From Himantopus leucocephalus (taxonomy: Eukaryota > Chordata > Aves > Charadriiformes > Recurvirostridae), in contig RSEF01000001.1 in NCBI GenBank assembly GCA_003993805.1, positions 76,434,306 through 76,498,305 on the forward strand: a DNA stretch of 64,000 nucleotides, in the 5' to 3' direction. This document shows positions 28,161-40,700 of the stretch, in pieces; position 1 is the first letter of the stretch; each line of letters starts with the position of its first letter. The notes under the pieces were generated by a model. That model worked only from the letters and a program-made list of their open reading frames with translations. It searched no databases and was not told the origin of the DNA. The position numbers were made by a program, and so were the translations under genes.

Positions 28161-31100
28161 TACATAGTAAGAGACAGTTCAGCGTTACTTGATGATGAAG
28201 TACATAGCCTTGTTTTTATGAGTACTCAAGAGATTTATTCCAAGACCTCATGTATAGGCTGCCAGACTTTACCTACTGCATATGATTTAATATGCCAAGT
28301 GTTGTTCATCTGTGAAATGAAGTCCCTGCTCCCATGCCAATGTCCTACAGTGCAATCTCATAGGAGGGTGACTGCAGGTCCTTTTTGCCCTGGGAGATAT
28401 ATACACAGAGTTCCCTGCAATGAACTGTATTGGGGCATTTCAGAACAGACCTTACAAAAACCAACCGAGTTGGTCTACTCCGTGAGAACGTGAACGAGAC
28501 TGTGGCATCTTTCATTTTCCCAGGGAGGGAACAGTTAAAAATATTCTTCAAACAAGGAGCAGATGTTAATGTCATTAGAATGGATTTTCATAAAAAACAG
28601 TTCTGTTTCTCCTGCAAAATGCCAGTAGTTTTGCAAAGGTCTCTCTACAAGTCTGCCTACTTATTTCAGACTAGTGGCACAGAGGAGAGGCAGTGCAGCG
28701 TTGTGAACTATTTACTGCCTCTGAAAAGAATCAGATAATCTGTAAGTTATTTGCCTTCCCATTTTAAAACTTCCTCAACTTGGAAAAGGGTTAAACGAAG
28801 AGCTAAAGAAACATGAAGGTATTTAAATAACAGGACAAGAACAATAAGCAGCACAGAAAATCCTCTGTTGACAAACAGATACGGAGAGGAATAGGCGACA
28901 TATGAAAAAGCATGGTATGGATGGTGTGTGTGCCTCTCTCAGGTTCTGAATTCACTGTAATCTCAGAAGAAAAAGGCTTCATGGGCTACTGTGATTAGCT
29001 CACTGAAAACTCAGCCTCACATGCAGGAATGGTTAAAGTAAAAATAACAAACAAAATATTAAGTGGCTCTCTGGATGACCTCTGGACATTCCTATTGTTA
29101 GTATGAGTAGACGTTGGAACCTCCCAGTAATAATTTCCTTTTGGAAAGGTCTCACGTCTCCTTCCTCCTCCTCAGTTTTCTAGTTTTAATGTTGAGAAGC
29201 TGGGAAAGGCCCTGTAGTTCCTTTCATTGTTATAATAGATGAGCCTACACTCTTATTAGAGCCAGTTCACTGGAGTTTATTGGTGTGGATGACACCTCTC
29301 AAGTGCCCTAGTTTAGTTAATGTTTGTTTACTTAGTTTTTTCTCTTTCTAGTGTCTTTCTTAGGGGTCTCCATGTCCTAGAGCCCAGTAATAATCTCTGA
29401 AGCATCAGAACATACAAGGAAAGCAGGTTGAGACGTGCATCTCCTGCCCCCTTCATTTTTCATGCTTTAGATGCCCACGTGAATTTTTGAAATTGTCTGG
29501 GGGAAGGTGATTTGCCTCTTGCTGCTCCATGTGCTAGATCTTCACCTCAGGGCCACAGTGTACTGACAGTATCCCTCTCAGTTAAGTTACTGTAGAAAGT
29601 AATCAACAAACATTTGTCTTTGAAATAATAAAGGGATTATTAAGTGCAAGGATCTATAACTGACTCAGATCCTCCTCCTACTTCTTTTTAAAGGGGTTGC
29701 AAGCATGGCAAAATCTTGGCTGTGTCAGCCTCTTTCAGGGGAACCAGTTCTGCGTTGCTGGAGACTTATGGAGCTGCTGAGTCCGCACCCAACTGAATGT
29801 GAATGCTTGGCATTGCACCCTTGGTGGAGCCCTCCTTTGTGTTGCAAACTGAATCACAAAATGTCCCTGTAGCTCTTGTTAATCCAGTGATGTTCCTCAG
29901 CTGAATGGGCCTTATGACTTAAATGATGGGCACAGCTCTGAGGACAGCTGAAGGTGAAGCCTCCTGGACACTCAACCAGTGCAACGTACAATGGTATGCT
30001 GCTTATGTGGGTTAGCTGAGGTCCACTTGGCAGTATGTTCATTGCCTGCACACAGTGGGTTAACATGTCTGTGTCCAGAACTGCACGTTTGATCTTGCAG
30101 CTTTGCAAGTGTGACAAACCATGGTTACAGAAACTTCTGGATGGGGAAAAAACCCCCTCAGCACTAGTGCTGTCAAATTAAAAATTAGTATATGGGACAC
30201 CAATCTGCAGAGTGTTTCGAGCAGTTGTTGACAAGGATGCCTCTCACCTATTAACACTACAGACAGTTGGGCAGAGAGACTTGGTACTGTTGGAAGTGGG
30301 ATTTGTTCACCTTATTTGTCTTCGGCTCTTCATTTGCCGGCAAAGATGGCACATGAGTTGAGGATAAACTTGCGTGGCCAGCATTGCTTATTGCTCAATC
30401 AGCAAGCAAATGACATCGATTATCAGTAGACCTGTAGAGGTATGGGCAAGAAGATGCAATTTGGTGTTAGAAGTCTTGCTCCAAGTAAAAAATAGGCTGA
30501 CTGTGTGAATCAGTTTCACCTAGAGTGAAGTGCTCCTCCAGACTTTTATTATTCAAAATGTTATTTGGAAAAGGAAAAAAAAAAAGAAATTGGGATTCTT
30601 CTGACTGTCCTAGTCTAAGGAGGACATTTTAAAACAGTTCTGGGGTCTACTACAAGTGCAAAAGGCTGCCTCTGTTCCTAATGACCAACAAATAGGTCAG
30701 ATTTGCCATCTGGAGCCCGAATCTGCATGACAGTAGGGGCAGATTTTTGAAAAATCTGGAACTATTCTTTGAAGATGTAGAGTGTAATGTTTTACAGGAT
30801 AGTCAATTTGCTTTTATTTTTATCATGCACGGAAACAGTTTTGTTTGTGAACACTGCAATAACATAACTATTCCAGGATGGATTGAAAAGGGTGTAGAAC
30901 TCACTCAACGGGGAAAAAAAAAATGTTTCTGTGACACAGTAGTAAATACAGACCTGTATTAGAGATCTGTCAGGCTGCCTTGGAACCCAGTTTATAGTTT
31001 CATAAACATCAACTCTTACATCTGGCATCTGATTAAAATGTATATTTTGGCAGAACAGTGATACAATCTCTGTTTAACTAATGCTCTTCTAGAGGGAAGA

Positions 31101-32688
31101 ATTCTGCTTCTGTAATTCCCCAGTAGTAGAAATACCTTTTCCAGGAAGAATAAAAATTACTCCCTTCCCACCAGCATTTTTTAAGGACTCTACTCATTCA
31201 CACTGCCTTACATATCCCCTGTTGCTTGAGGTCAATGTAAAAGAAATGGACATGGCCTGCCTGCTGCACCCTCATCTCATTTGCAGATCTCTCTGCAATC
31301 ACAGAAATGGAACCCATGCTTTTCTCCCTTTGCAATCAGCACTATTGGCCTTTCCTTGCTCCAGACCAGAATTCCGGTATATTTTGTACACTAAAACATG
31401 GGGTTTTTACATGAACAAGGGGCTGGGTCTGCGGAAGGTGTAAGTGAAGAAATAGCAACTTCTTGGGGTATTGCAGATCTGTTTCTGAGTGTGCAAAAAA
31501 CCCTGAGCTTGTGCATTCTTACATGGGAATCATGCACCTACCTATAAAGCACAGAATTGTTACCTTTTCACAAAAACGTATCACCTCAAAACTGTAGAGG
31601 GAGTTTTTGGGAGGGAAAAATCCCATAATTATTGACTGCAGGATTTGAGCAGAATGTAAATGAGTATCAGTGCCGCAAGCAACGTGCAGCCATTGGTTTC
31701 TTGCAAGCTCTGAGAATAAAACTGTCAAGGTTGATGCCTCCTTGGTCATCCAGCATCCTCCATGGCTTCATGCAGAGAGAATTGCCTCGGTCTACGCTCC
31801 AGGGTAAGAGTGCCATCTACTGAACCTACCCACTCCTTCCCATAGAAGGGCGAGTTTGCAGTAGAGATTTCCCTTTGGAGTACTAATCCATCCACACCCA
31901 CCCTTGTAATTTATGAGGTTTAACAAGATCAGAGCCTGGGGTAGAATAGCTGCAGGACTGCACAGTAAGCTGTTTCAGTTTACTCACATATGCGGGTTTA
32001 AAGGGGTATGAGACCCAGGCATGTGAAATCACGGTAACCCATGGTGCCTCCATTTAAATCACTTTTTTTTTGCATTTCCATTTCCTGCCTCATTCACTGG
32101 ATTAGATGGAGGAACATTGAGGAGAGTCTGTTAGGTTGGATTTAGCTCCAGCCATGTTTTTAATCCCTTTGCTAAAAACAAGATGGTCGTACCTTGACTG
32201 CTGTTGAGCTTGAAGCTACTTCCCACCTCCCTGGCTCTGTTCCTATTTGGCAATCATCCTCCAGTCTTTTGAGCGATCTGATCCAGCTTGACCTTTCACA
32301 AGTTAGACTGGATGCAAGTGCTTGCAAAATGCTTAGGCAGTGATTTATGATCAAAAGGGAGGACTGTTTCCTGGACGATTGTTTTATATTTGGGTCCTCT
32401 CCCCTCATCATCTCTCGGCAGGCTGGAATGTGACTTTCCTACAAGCAAATACTTGTGAAGGCACCTCTTTGCAGTGCTCAGGCTGCTCGGTGTTCAGACA
32501 AACTTGCTAAACAGAAGCGCTTCTTGTTGGAAGCTGAATGGGAAGCAAGCATTTGTCAGCCAAGCTGAGCAGCTGAGAAATCTGAAGGAATTTCTGCAAC
32601 TGGGGGCCCAGACATAGCAAAGAGCATCTATTAGAGAGAATACAGTAAAAAAAAAAAATCCCCAAAAAATCATATGATTACAGAGCAG

Positions 32689-32936
32689 AAGGGGGCGAAG
32701 GGAGGGGAGGAGATACAACATAGATAATGAGCTTGACAATAGGCAAATAGAGAGTGTCATTACAGGAGCTACGAGACCGACCAAATGGTTAACCTGTGCG
32801 GTGGAAAGAGCATCCAATGAGTCTCGCATGCCTAAAAGGATAATGGCATTTTTATTATCTCATTCCACGCCCTGATCATCCGTCCATTTGCTCCCTGGAG
32901 CTGGCAGCAGTTTGTACTGATTCATACGCTGCAGAC
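32689..32936 (+). promoter_or_regulatory. CALD1: Putative alternative promoter and 5' UTR of non-muscle CALD1
   Basis: This is the stretch directly upstream of the non-muscle first coding exon. It has a G-rich tract at about 32690-32711 of the kind bound by Sp1/KLF factors, a CCAAT box at 32814-32818, and an M-CAT/TEAD-type CATTCCA at 32861-32867. The reading frame of the exon meets an in-frame TAA at 32841-32843, so the protein cannot extend further upstream in this exon. There is no CpG island and no clear TATA box, and the transcription start cannot be fixed. The promoter role is inferred from position and motifs only. Confidence 0.4.
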
Positions 32937-32983
32937 ATGATCAGCAGATCATACTGCAGGCAGAACTTGTCAAGCCTTTCCAA
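32937..32983 (+). CDS. CALD1: CALD1 alternative first coding exon (non-muscle/brain type)
   Basis: The exon encodes MISRSYCRQNLSSLS plus the first two bases of a Lys codon. It ends at a strong 5' splice site (CAA followed by GTGAGT, GT at 32984-32985). The missing codon base is the first base of the exon at 57161, giving AAG (Lys) and then LSYQRN, so the phase fits exactly. The start ATG has G at -3, and an in-frame stop lies 96 bases upstream. Human non-muscle caldesmon begins with a similar short MLSRSGSQ-type exon joined to YQRNDDDEEE. I recall the sequence here as the N-terminus of chicken brain/non-muscle caldesmon. This exon replaces the MDDFERRREL start of smooth-muscle caldesmon, so it belongs to transcripts from a separate promoter. 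The exon is too short to detect from open-frame length. Confidence 0.93.
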
Positions 32984-35900
32984 GTGAGTTGCCGATTTAT
33001 TATGATATCTGTATGGATTTAGCCTTTTGGTGTTGTGTAGGAAGTGCTGGTTGGTGGTGGAGGGAAAGGGGAACAGAATGGTCTAACAAGTTGGGAAGCT
33101 GCTTGAACTGGGAAATAAGCATTGGATGCATACTGTGTTCTTTTGCTCCTCTTTTTGCTATGTTGTGCTCTATCGTCTAAAGGAAAAGTCTTTGCATTTG
33201 TGCATTTCTGTTACCTGGATTGCGGAATTTAAATTGCTTTGTTCAGTGGCAGAAGAATATGTTGGAATGACTGGTTGCTAATTAGAGTTCTGTTAATGGG
33301 AACTTTGCAAAAGTTTTATAGTTTGTGTGAAAGCTTTCGGATAATTCAGATTGCTTAATTCACTGAGTAAATAAAGTCCTCATGGCACATTCATCCCTGA
33401 ATGTGAGAGGGAAGCGAGAGAACAAAATCAATTAGCATGTGCAATATCGCCAAAGAAATGATCTGCTATATTTGGGTCCTGTGTTGTCATTTTGTTTGTC
33501 TGCTTTATTTGTTGAGGGGTGGGAAACAGGGTACTACTATGTTTCTAAAATACTGTGATGTATATCAGGATTTTGTTTAAAATTTGGGAGAGGTTTTGAA
33601 AAGCAACTGGGATTTCTGGGTGCCTGTATTTGTAGTTTCCAGTGTGAAATACTGAGGGAGCTCAGGGATTTCTGAAGCTCAGCCCCTCCAAGAAGTCCCT
33701 TCCAGGAATCTGAAATCCTTCATCGCGATTTCAGAAATTGGGCAACAAATAATAATTTAAGAGCGTGTCAAATGGGTTTGTTTTGTGTTGGTCCATGGTG
33801 GAATACAGCCACAAGCCGCGGCAACCAGCCCTCCCATACTGCTGTACGGGAATGGGGAGCAGCTGAGGCGGAGCACCAGTTTCTCTGCAACCACTGTGAG
33901 GGGAAAGAGAAAAGTCCGTGCTGGTATAACTGGTGGAAACCTTGACTCTTGATATCTACTGTGGGGAGCTGGCCCCGAGTGCAGTGACCCAGACTGAAGC
34001 CTCTGAGATGACCTTTGCACCCTTTCACTGGTCTGCACTGGGACAGGTTTAGCTGGATGTCAGGTTCTGTCTGTTTTGCTTAAAAAAAAAAGAAATCATT
34101 GGATATCCTTGCTGAGAGAGATTCTCCTTCACTCCCCTTTGTGTGAGAGAGGGAACCAGCAGTGTGCTAACTTTATGCCTGGAGTATCTCCGAAGCGTTG
34201 GGCCAGTGCTGGGAGGAATGCCCGACCTTGCGTACGCTGTAGCACCCGCAATTATGTTATGTGAAGTGAGTTCACTGTAGTCAGTCAAATTATATGTGAG
34301 TGAAAACAATTCAACCCCTTTCTCCTGAAGCATGGTTAGCTACTATACTGTTGGTTTCCCATGTCTGTGGAGATTTGTATCCTGTAGCAGTTTCTAAACA
34401 AGAACAGACACACCTTGACAACCAGACATGGGTTTTCTTTTGTCGAGACTCACAGTAGCATATTTGGGGAAGCAAAGCTCTCTTTGGCGAGGACTCTTAA
34501 GAGAAATCAAATGTGTGGCCAAAATTTGGAAACTGATTTATTCCCTTTTAACAAACATCTCTGTGACCTCAGGCCAAAAGCGGGGAAGACACCTTTAGCA
34601 TTACCCACAAAGGCTTCTTCAAAGCATTGCTCAGTGAAATACATGATGAAATACTGCCCTTCCCAGGCTGAGGCATAACGTAATCATTCCAAGTGCTCAT
34701 GTCTTCTCAGAAGATTGCAATGGAAAAGGAGTATTACAATCCTTATAAGTTAACTCCCTGGAGACTCTCCAGGGAAAAGGAGGTGGCTGTTATTGCACCA
34801 TTTTGAATAAGGTACAATGTGTTTTTTAACATCTTGCAAATGTCCTCTAATGGACCCCTTTATATGATGATTTCAGCTGCATCATTTAAAGATACTCTCT
34901 ACAGTCTCAGTGTACTTGTAGTATTTGTAGAAAACTTTGTAATTGCTAAATAGCTGAACATAATCCTGTTAGCATTTGATACACTAGAAATTAAAAGCAG
35001 AAGCTCTCATCGTAGCCAAGAAAGCATTCTGGTTGGCCTCAAAATATAAAGTCTGCTTAGTAAATGTATGGGGATTGAATTGGCTCACTTTGCTGGACAC
35101 TAAAATAAGTGTTTACTGTGCAAATTTCTAAGGAAAGCAGAAGTCTTCCTTGCCAACAGGTAGAATGTTTTCTTCCAGCAAATTATAACTTTTGTTCAAA
35201 CTTCACAGATCACTCATGGGCAGTTTGGTTGTTGGAAGTTCACTCTTTCACAACACTTTCTGATTAGTTCTTCATATTGTAGGTTATCTTTTCTGTTTCT
35301 TGGCTGGCTGTTCAAGACAGATTTGGCTAGTATTGTTAAGGGTGGAAGAGGACACTTTTCCACAGATAGCAGCGTGTTGGTGGCACTAAGTTATGTTGTT
35401 AATTCTGCTCCAAAAATCGATGCTGTTCATTTTCACTTGAAGCCATCTCTTATCTTCCTTCTGGTCTTTTCTGTTGGCCTTGCTTTTCCTTCCTGTTCTC
35501 CAGTGGCCAATGGCCTGAATCCTTGATTTGTAAAGGCCTTTTCACGCTACTGAGGTAAAATAAGGTGGACATAATATAACTAAAGACCAGACGCACAAAG
35601 ATGTTAGCCTGTAGTGAGCCTATTTATCTCCATTTTGAAGGCTAAGAATGTCAGTCTCTGAATGTGGCTCTTGCCCAACAGTGACAAGTGTACCACGGGC
35701 CAAGAAATGGCAGTTTTCTTCCATTGTCCTGTCCATTTGTGAGCTGTGCTGTTTATATCCAAGTCACATTTCAGTGCCTGGTATCTGGGAATGAAGTTGA
35801 AAACACTTGGGGTGGTAAATGAGTGCTTTTGATGCAAATATATTTGTCTGTGGGTAGACCCACATATTTATGTTAAACACTGTGGTAATAATACTCAGTG

Positions 35901-37168
35901 TACACAGAGCATTCTTGATGTGTTAGTTGTTGCCACCAGAATGAAATACATGTACTTTGGTGTCTGGTTTACGCATCAACAGGGACATTGGCTATTGAAG
36001 ACTGAATGTCTAATTCAAGATTTTGTAGCTGGATTTAGGAGCTTTCCTGATAGTGGGTCAGAAGAAATTTACTGGAAAAGCTGAAATACTTTTGAGTGAG
36101 ATTATCCTCAGCAGAAGAAACATTATCGCAGAGAAAGGACAGGACTATAAGGAAACATCTCTGAGATTTCACAGCCTTCTTGCCTCAGTGAAAGATGTTT
36201 TGTTTCATCCAGCACAAGCAAGGTATTGCGTGTCGGGAGCACAAATCTGGATCAATTTGTGTGGAGTTTGGGCATCCACCTGAGTCTGAAGTCATGTAAC
36301 TCTGTGAGAATCAAATTTCTAAGATTTTGTCAGAGAACAAGTGACTCTGGGGAGTTTCATGAAAACCTTGAACTGAATTCTTCACCCTGTCCAAGCCTTG
36401 GTTCAAGCCAGGACAGTGGTGAGAGATATCGGACTCAACCTGGTTTTGCTGTCTGGGAATCCAAATGCCTGAAATGAGCTGCAAGAATTCTTTCTGATGA
36501 AAGGTGAATTTAGCAAAACCAAGAAAAATTGGGAGAGTTCTGGGCAGAGCAGAACTGGTTGGGAGTTCATGTCAGGTTTGTGAGATTAGCTTTGTCTAAA
36601 TGAAAACAAGAGGAAATACTTCTTTAAATTAAAATGCTTTTTTTTTGGACACTTTCTAAATAAGGAATTACTGAGCTGCATCTCTGCAATATTTTTTTGT
36701 AATAAAAAATTCTGATATTTTTCTGAATCTCTTGATTCAATCTGACCTACATTTTAAAGAAAAAAGTTAAAAGAAAAAAAAAATTAGATGAAGGATTTGC
36801 TTTCTTGTTTCAGGCTGGATTAAAATAAAACAACCCTGAACATTTTCCATATCACTTCACTCTGACAAGGGTTTTTTCTTCTGATTCAGCAAAACCAGAA
36901 AATTCATTGTTAGTGCAGATCTTAAATTCAGATAGCTCCTCCGCAGCCACACTGTTGGCCTAGGTGTTCAACCAGTGTGGGGTGGGGGTGGCAGAACTTC
37001 ATCCTGCTTCTTCAAACTCCTGCCTTTCCCTTTCCCTTTCCTGGCAAACCTGCAGTCCCAGGCCTCCCCATCCTCCCTGTTCCCAATTCAGAGTAAAACA
37101 AGAAGCTTCAAGAGAACCAGGGCGATTCTCTAGTTATTATTTTAGGCCTTCTGTTCTCTTCAGTCCAT

Positions 37169-37192
37169 ATATATGCATGTCTATGCATATAT
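37169..37192. repeat. Perfect 10-bp inverted repeat, 4-base loop
   Basis: ATATATGCAT at 37169-37178 and its reverse complement ATGCATATAT at 37183-37192 are separated by GTCT. The arms could form a hairpin in DNA or in the intron RNA. Each arm contains ATGCAT. Such repeats are common by chance in AT-rich introns, and I assign no function. Confidence 0.6.
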
Positions 37193-37754
37193 GTCCATAT
37201 AATGCAGGTGCAGTAAACTAGATAATCCAAAACCATACGTTTAAAAATCCAACCAAGCAAAACACTTCCATCAATAGTTGAAATAATTGAAACATGGAGA
37301 CCTAACTTGCTTTGTAAATTTTCACTCCTTTCATATTTTATTTTGTTAAAGAAAACATTAAAAACCCCTTTCTTTGCCCTATTTTCATGTAGTGACATTT
37401 GATTTATGTTTTGAGCCATGTAAGCACTTAAGTGTAGTAAAAGAGTCTCCCTGACTTCAGTAAGGCCGCTTACATGTATAAGTAGCTGCAGGGCCAAGTT
37501 TATAATTATATATCTGTATAATGTTAGCCTTCGTACATTTATCCATTCCAATTTTAATTCTCCGTTTCATAAAATCTATGATCAAATTTTGGAGCCTGAA
37601 CTAAGCTGATGTCGTCCCTTTTAATTTAGGACTCAGCCCTTTTATTCTCCTCCTGTGTTTTATTTTTATTAGTTGCTTTCTTTTTTGTGCTGATGTGCAG
37701 CACATATTGTTAAAGCCACTTATTAGAGCCAGAATTTTGCAGCGTGGAGACTGT

Positions 37755-37788
37755 CCTAATAAGGGAAAAAAACCTAGCCCTTTATTGG
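37755..37788 (+). promoter_or_regulatory. Pair of perfect CArG boxes (candidate SRF enhancer)
   Basis: CCTAATAAGG at 37755-37764 and CCTTTATTGG at 37779-37788 both match the CC(A/T)6GG consensus for serum response factor without mismatch. They lie 24 bases apart centre to centre, just over two helical turns. The pair is 4.8 kb inside the intron after the non-muscle exon. Caldesmon is an SRF/myocardin-responsive smooth-muscle gene, and paired CArG boxes are typical of such enhancers, so an enhancer or a promoter of another first exon is plausible. Single matches are expected a few times in 64 kb of this composition. The close spacing is what stands out. Confidence 0.5.
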
Positions 37789-40700
37789 TGAGGTAAGAGA
37801 AATCAGGCAGCGGATAATTTTTTTGCTGATTGAGAAGGATAAGGTGCGGTTTGGCAGGTATCGCATTGGTTTGGCATTTGCTGACATGGTTCTTCTTTTC
37901 TGCAGTTCAAATCCTTTGCAGAGTAGACAGTCAGGGAGGGCTTCCCCCGCGCCCCCCTTTGCCTTTCCCTCCCCTATTCCTTCTCTTTTTCACAAGTGTT
38001 CAGCATTGCGGTGGAATCTCACTCTGACACACAAACTGGATGTGGTAATGAGAGTTTTTGCAAGTCTAACAGTGCCATGCTGCAATCACCTTTTTAGGGA
38101 ACAGCGGGCACGTTGGAACACAGTTTTCCATGTGGGTTGTTCTACATCTAAAGCATTTAAACAGTTTGTGAAGTTGTCAGAAAAAGCACACTTTAGTCCA
38201 AGGTCGTATGATCTAATTTCTCTCATCAAAAAATCCGTCACTGAAGAAAAGTAATAACTACAAGATTTAGTTGATGCTTTAAATTGCTCAGCTGTTTTTC
38301 TTTCAAATTGCTTTGAAGGCTCGTATTGAATTCCAGAGACGAGTAACGCATCCCGGGCTTAAATACAGGCTTCAGATCTGAAGTCAATATAGTTCCTGGA
38401 TTTTAAACTGAGTTATGATGAGCAAAGTTTCAAGTGAGGGCAGAAGCTGGTATTTAAATTCTTCCCTTCCTCAGTCTCTGTTTGTCTCCTAGTAACTGAA
38501 ATATCAAGCCAAGTATCAGCTCTTCTTAAATTCACTCTGTGCTGCACCAGGAGACCAAAAGGGACGTAAAGTGGCTGTCCCCTTCCCGCGCGGTGCTCCA
38601 ATGTGGTTCTTTGACTGTAGGAGGAGTAACGGTTAACCTAGTCCCTAAATGCCCAGTTTTCTCCATCACTCGCTTATTTATTTTCTTCGGAGTATTGTAA
38701 GTTTGATTGTGTCACTTGTGAAGCAATTTTTTCCTCTTTTTCTTTCCCCCCATCATAGTAATTCTTGAGTACATATCCTGTTATTGTTGAGGTTAGCTTA
38801 CTGTAGGCAAAGGATGTGGAAGATAAACTTGGATGATAATAAAGCAGAAAAGAAAAATAAACAGCATTAGTAGCAGGGATTGGGTGTACCAGTTCACATT
38901 AAACAAAACATACAGCTACGCATTAGGAGTAGGCTACTCCCAAAAGCTTGCTGCACAACCACTTTATTTTCTGTTTGGTAGGGTTTTTTTGTATGATGCC
39001 TATTTGTATTCAGACCCTTCTTCATCAAAGTCAGAATCTCTCTTGAAGATCAGGGACTTGGCTAACTTTGTTGTCTTCTTTTTTTAATTTCCATCCACAA
39101 CTTTTTCATATACCTTGACTAAGCAACAGTGAGAAATATTCAGATTCTCATGAGCAGGAGTGACTCCATCAGAACCTGGCATGTTGACCGGAGAGGGATA
39201 ACTCTGTGCAAGCAGTTTTGATCCTGAACTCTGAATCTTTTTCATCTTACTTTCAACCTGCTTTATACTTCTGCTCAGGAGGATCTGATCCTGCTGTGGG
39301 TCCTCCAGGTAATGGTTGCTGTATTACAGAACAAAAAAAGATGATTCTTGTTCCAGGCAGCTTAAAACCTCATTCAGAAAAAATCTCCTAACTGGCATGC
39401 TATGCGTTTAAAAAAATTGAGAAAGCAGCCCCTGTGGAAGCAGTCCACGTGCTTTTGTTTTCCTTCCCCCAATACTCTAAGAAAAGCGGAGGCCTGTCCT
39501 AGAGGTGTGTCCTTGAGACAAATGCACTTGTCACTACAGGATGTGAGATTTTGGCTTCTGTTTGGTTTGTCATAGCCAACTTGCCTGCAGATTTTTTAAC
39601 CATAAAAATATATTACATGTTTCTGAACAGGAGATTTTTGGCTTGCCAAATTCCATCAGCAATACGTTCAGCACTGGAGTTGCTTCAGTGTAATTACAGA
39701 ATTACCTTCTAGCATCACAATTGTTGCTATTCTGGCATGATCTTTACTACAGGTTTTTGTTGATTTGGGGTTTTCTCTGTGTTTTGGTGGAGGGGGTTTA
39801 GGCTGTTTGTTTTTTTAGTGGAGTTTGTAACTCAGCAGTAGGATCATGGGTTGGATGTGCTTCACAAGGCTCAATACACTGTATGTTTCAGCATCCACAA
39901 ATGATGTGGACAATCATCACACACTGACACGGCCATGGTGGAAGCTTTATAGTCTCTTTGTTCATTTTCAGGTTGTTCCTGGCTTTCCAGCTCTCGTGAG
40001 CTACAGTGGCCTCTCTTTTGCCTTGTGCTTCCTATCTCTTTTTCTTTTGTTCTTCCCTTTCAGCTCTCTCTTGCCACTGTGTTGCATGGTATTTTGCAAA
40101 GCCCGAACAAAGTGTGTTCCAACCATACTGTGTGGTCTTGCATACTAACTTCTTCAGAAGTAGCCTTCCATTTTTAAACTAGTGTTGATTAATAGCCTCG
40201 TGTATTTTGTGTAACACCCATCTTTCCTCTGTGAAGCAGGAGATTTTTAGGATTGCTCTTCTCCCGTGGGAGGGAAATCACTGGCATGGATTCTGGGTGT
40301 GTAAGATGATGTTGTGCATCTTGGCCTTAGTCATCTGCCTCCTCCTGGAACAGGAGTGGTCAGACACATTGTGTCAGCAGTTTTCTTTCTCAGGATTTGA
40401 AAAAGCCCCAGAGCCTAATTAGCAGAGGTCACATCTGCTTCCAAAGCTAGCTAAACTTTTACTTTAGTTAGAAACGCTGAGGACTAACTTTCTGCTAGTG
40501 CCTCTGTTACATTTGCTGTAAAGTTTGTAGCAAAGCAGTTTTGAAGTTCTCTGCAAATGCAGCTTTTCCTCAAGACTTACCAACATGCTAAAAAGCTCTC
40601 TCAACACTGTAGCAATGCTATCTTGGTATTCCCGCCAGTCATTATCTATATGGCCATGAAAGCTTCCCGCTGACAGCATGTGCATTAGCGATAATTTGCA

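Larger units (their letters stand above)
13558..32600. other. Non-coding sequence up to the CALD1 alternative promoter
   Basis: No supportable exon or RNA gene was found in these 19 kb. I looked specifically for the caldesmon smooth-muscle first coding exon (start MDDFERRREL, about 70 coding bases ending in split phase 2) and did not see it. The stretch holds a 104-bp duplication around an N, a poly-T gap and a CR1-like fragment, each listed separately. The segment 20800-21290 is visibly more GC-rich than its surroundings but has no convincing reading frame. Confidence 0.6.

Noticed and set aside
28065..28493. 142-codon open frame on the + strand
   Set aside because: It runs through a CR1-like 3' untranslated fragment and is not collinear with any protein. 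It was not treated as a gene or as an intact transposon protein.
37108..37551. 147-codon open frame on the minus strand
   Set aside because: No recognisable family, overlaps an AT-rich hairpin region inside the CALD1 intron, and no promoter or exon signals.
37823..38254. 143-codon open frame just downstream of the CArG pair
   Set aside because: Attractive by position, but its protein shows no similarity to caldesmon or any family I know, and an overlapping frame is equally open for 65 codons.
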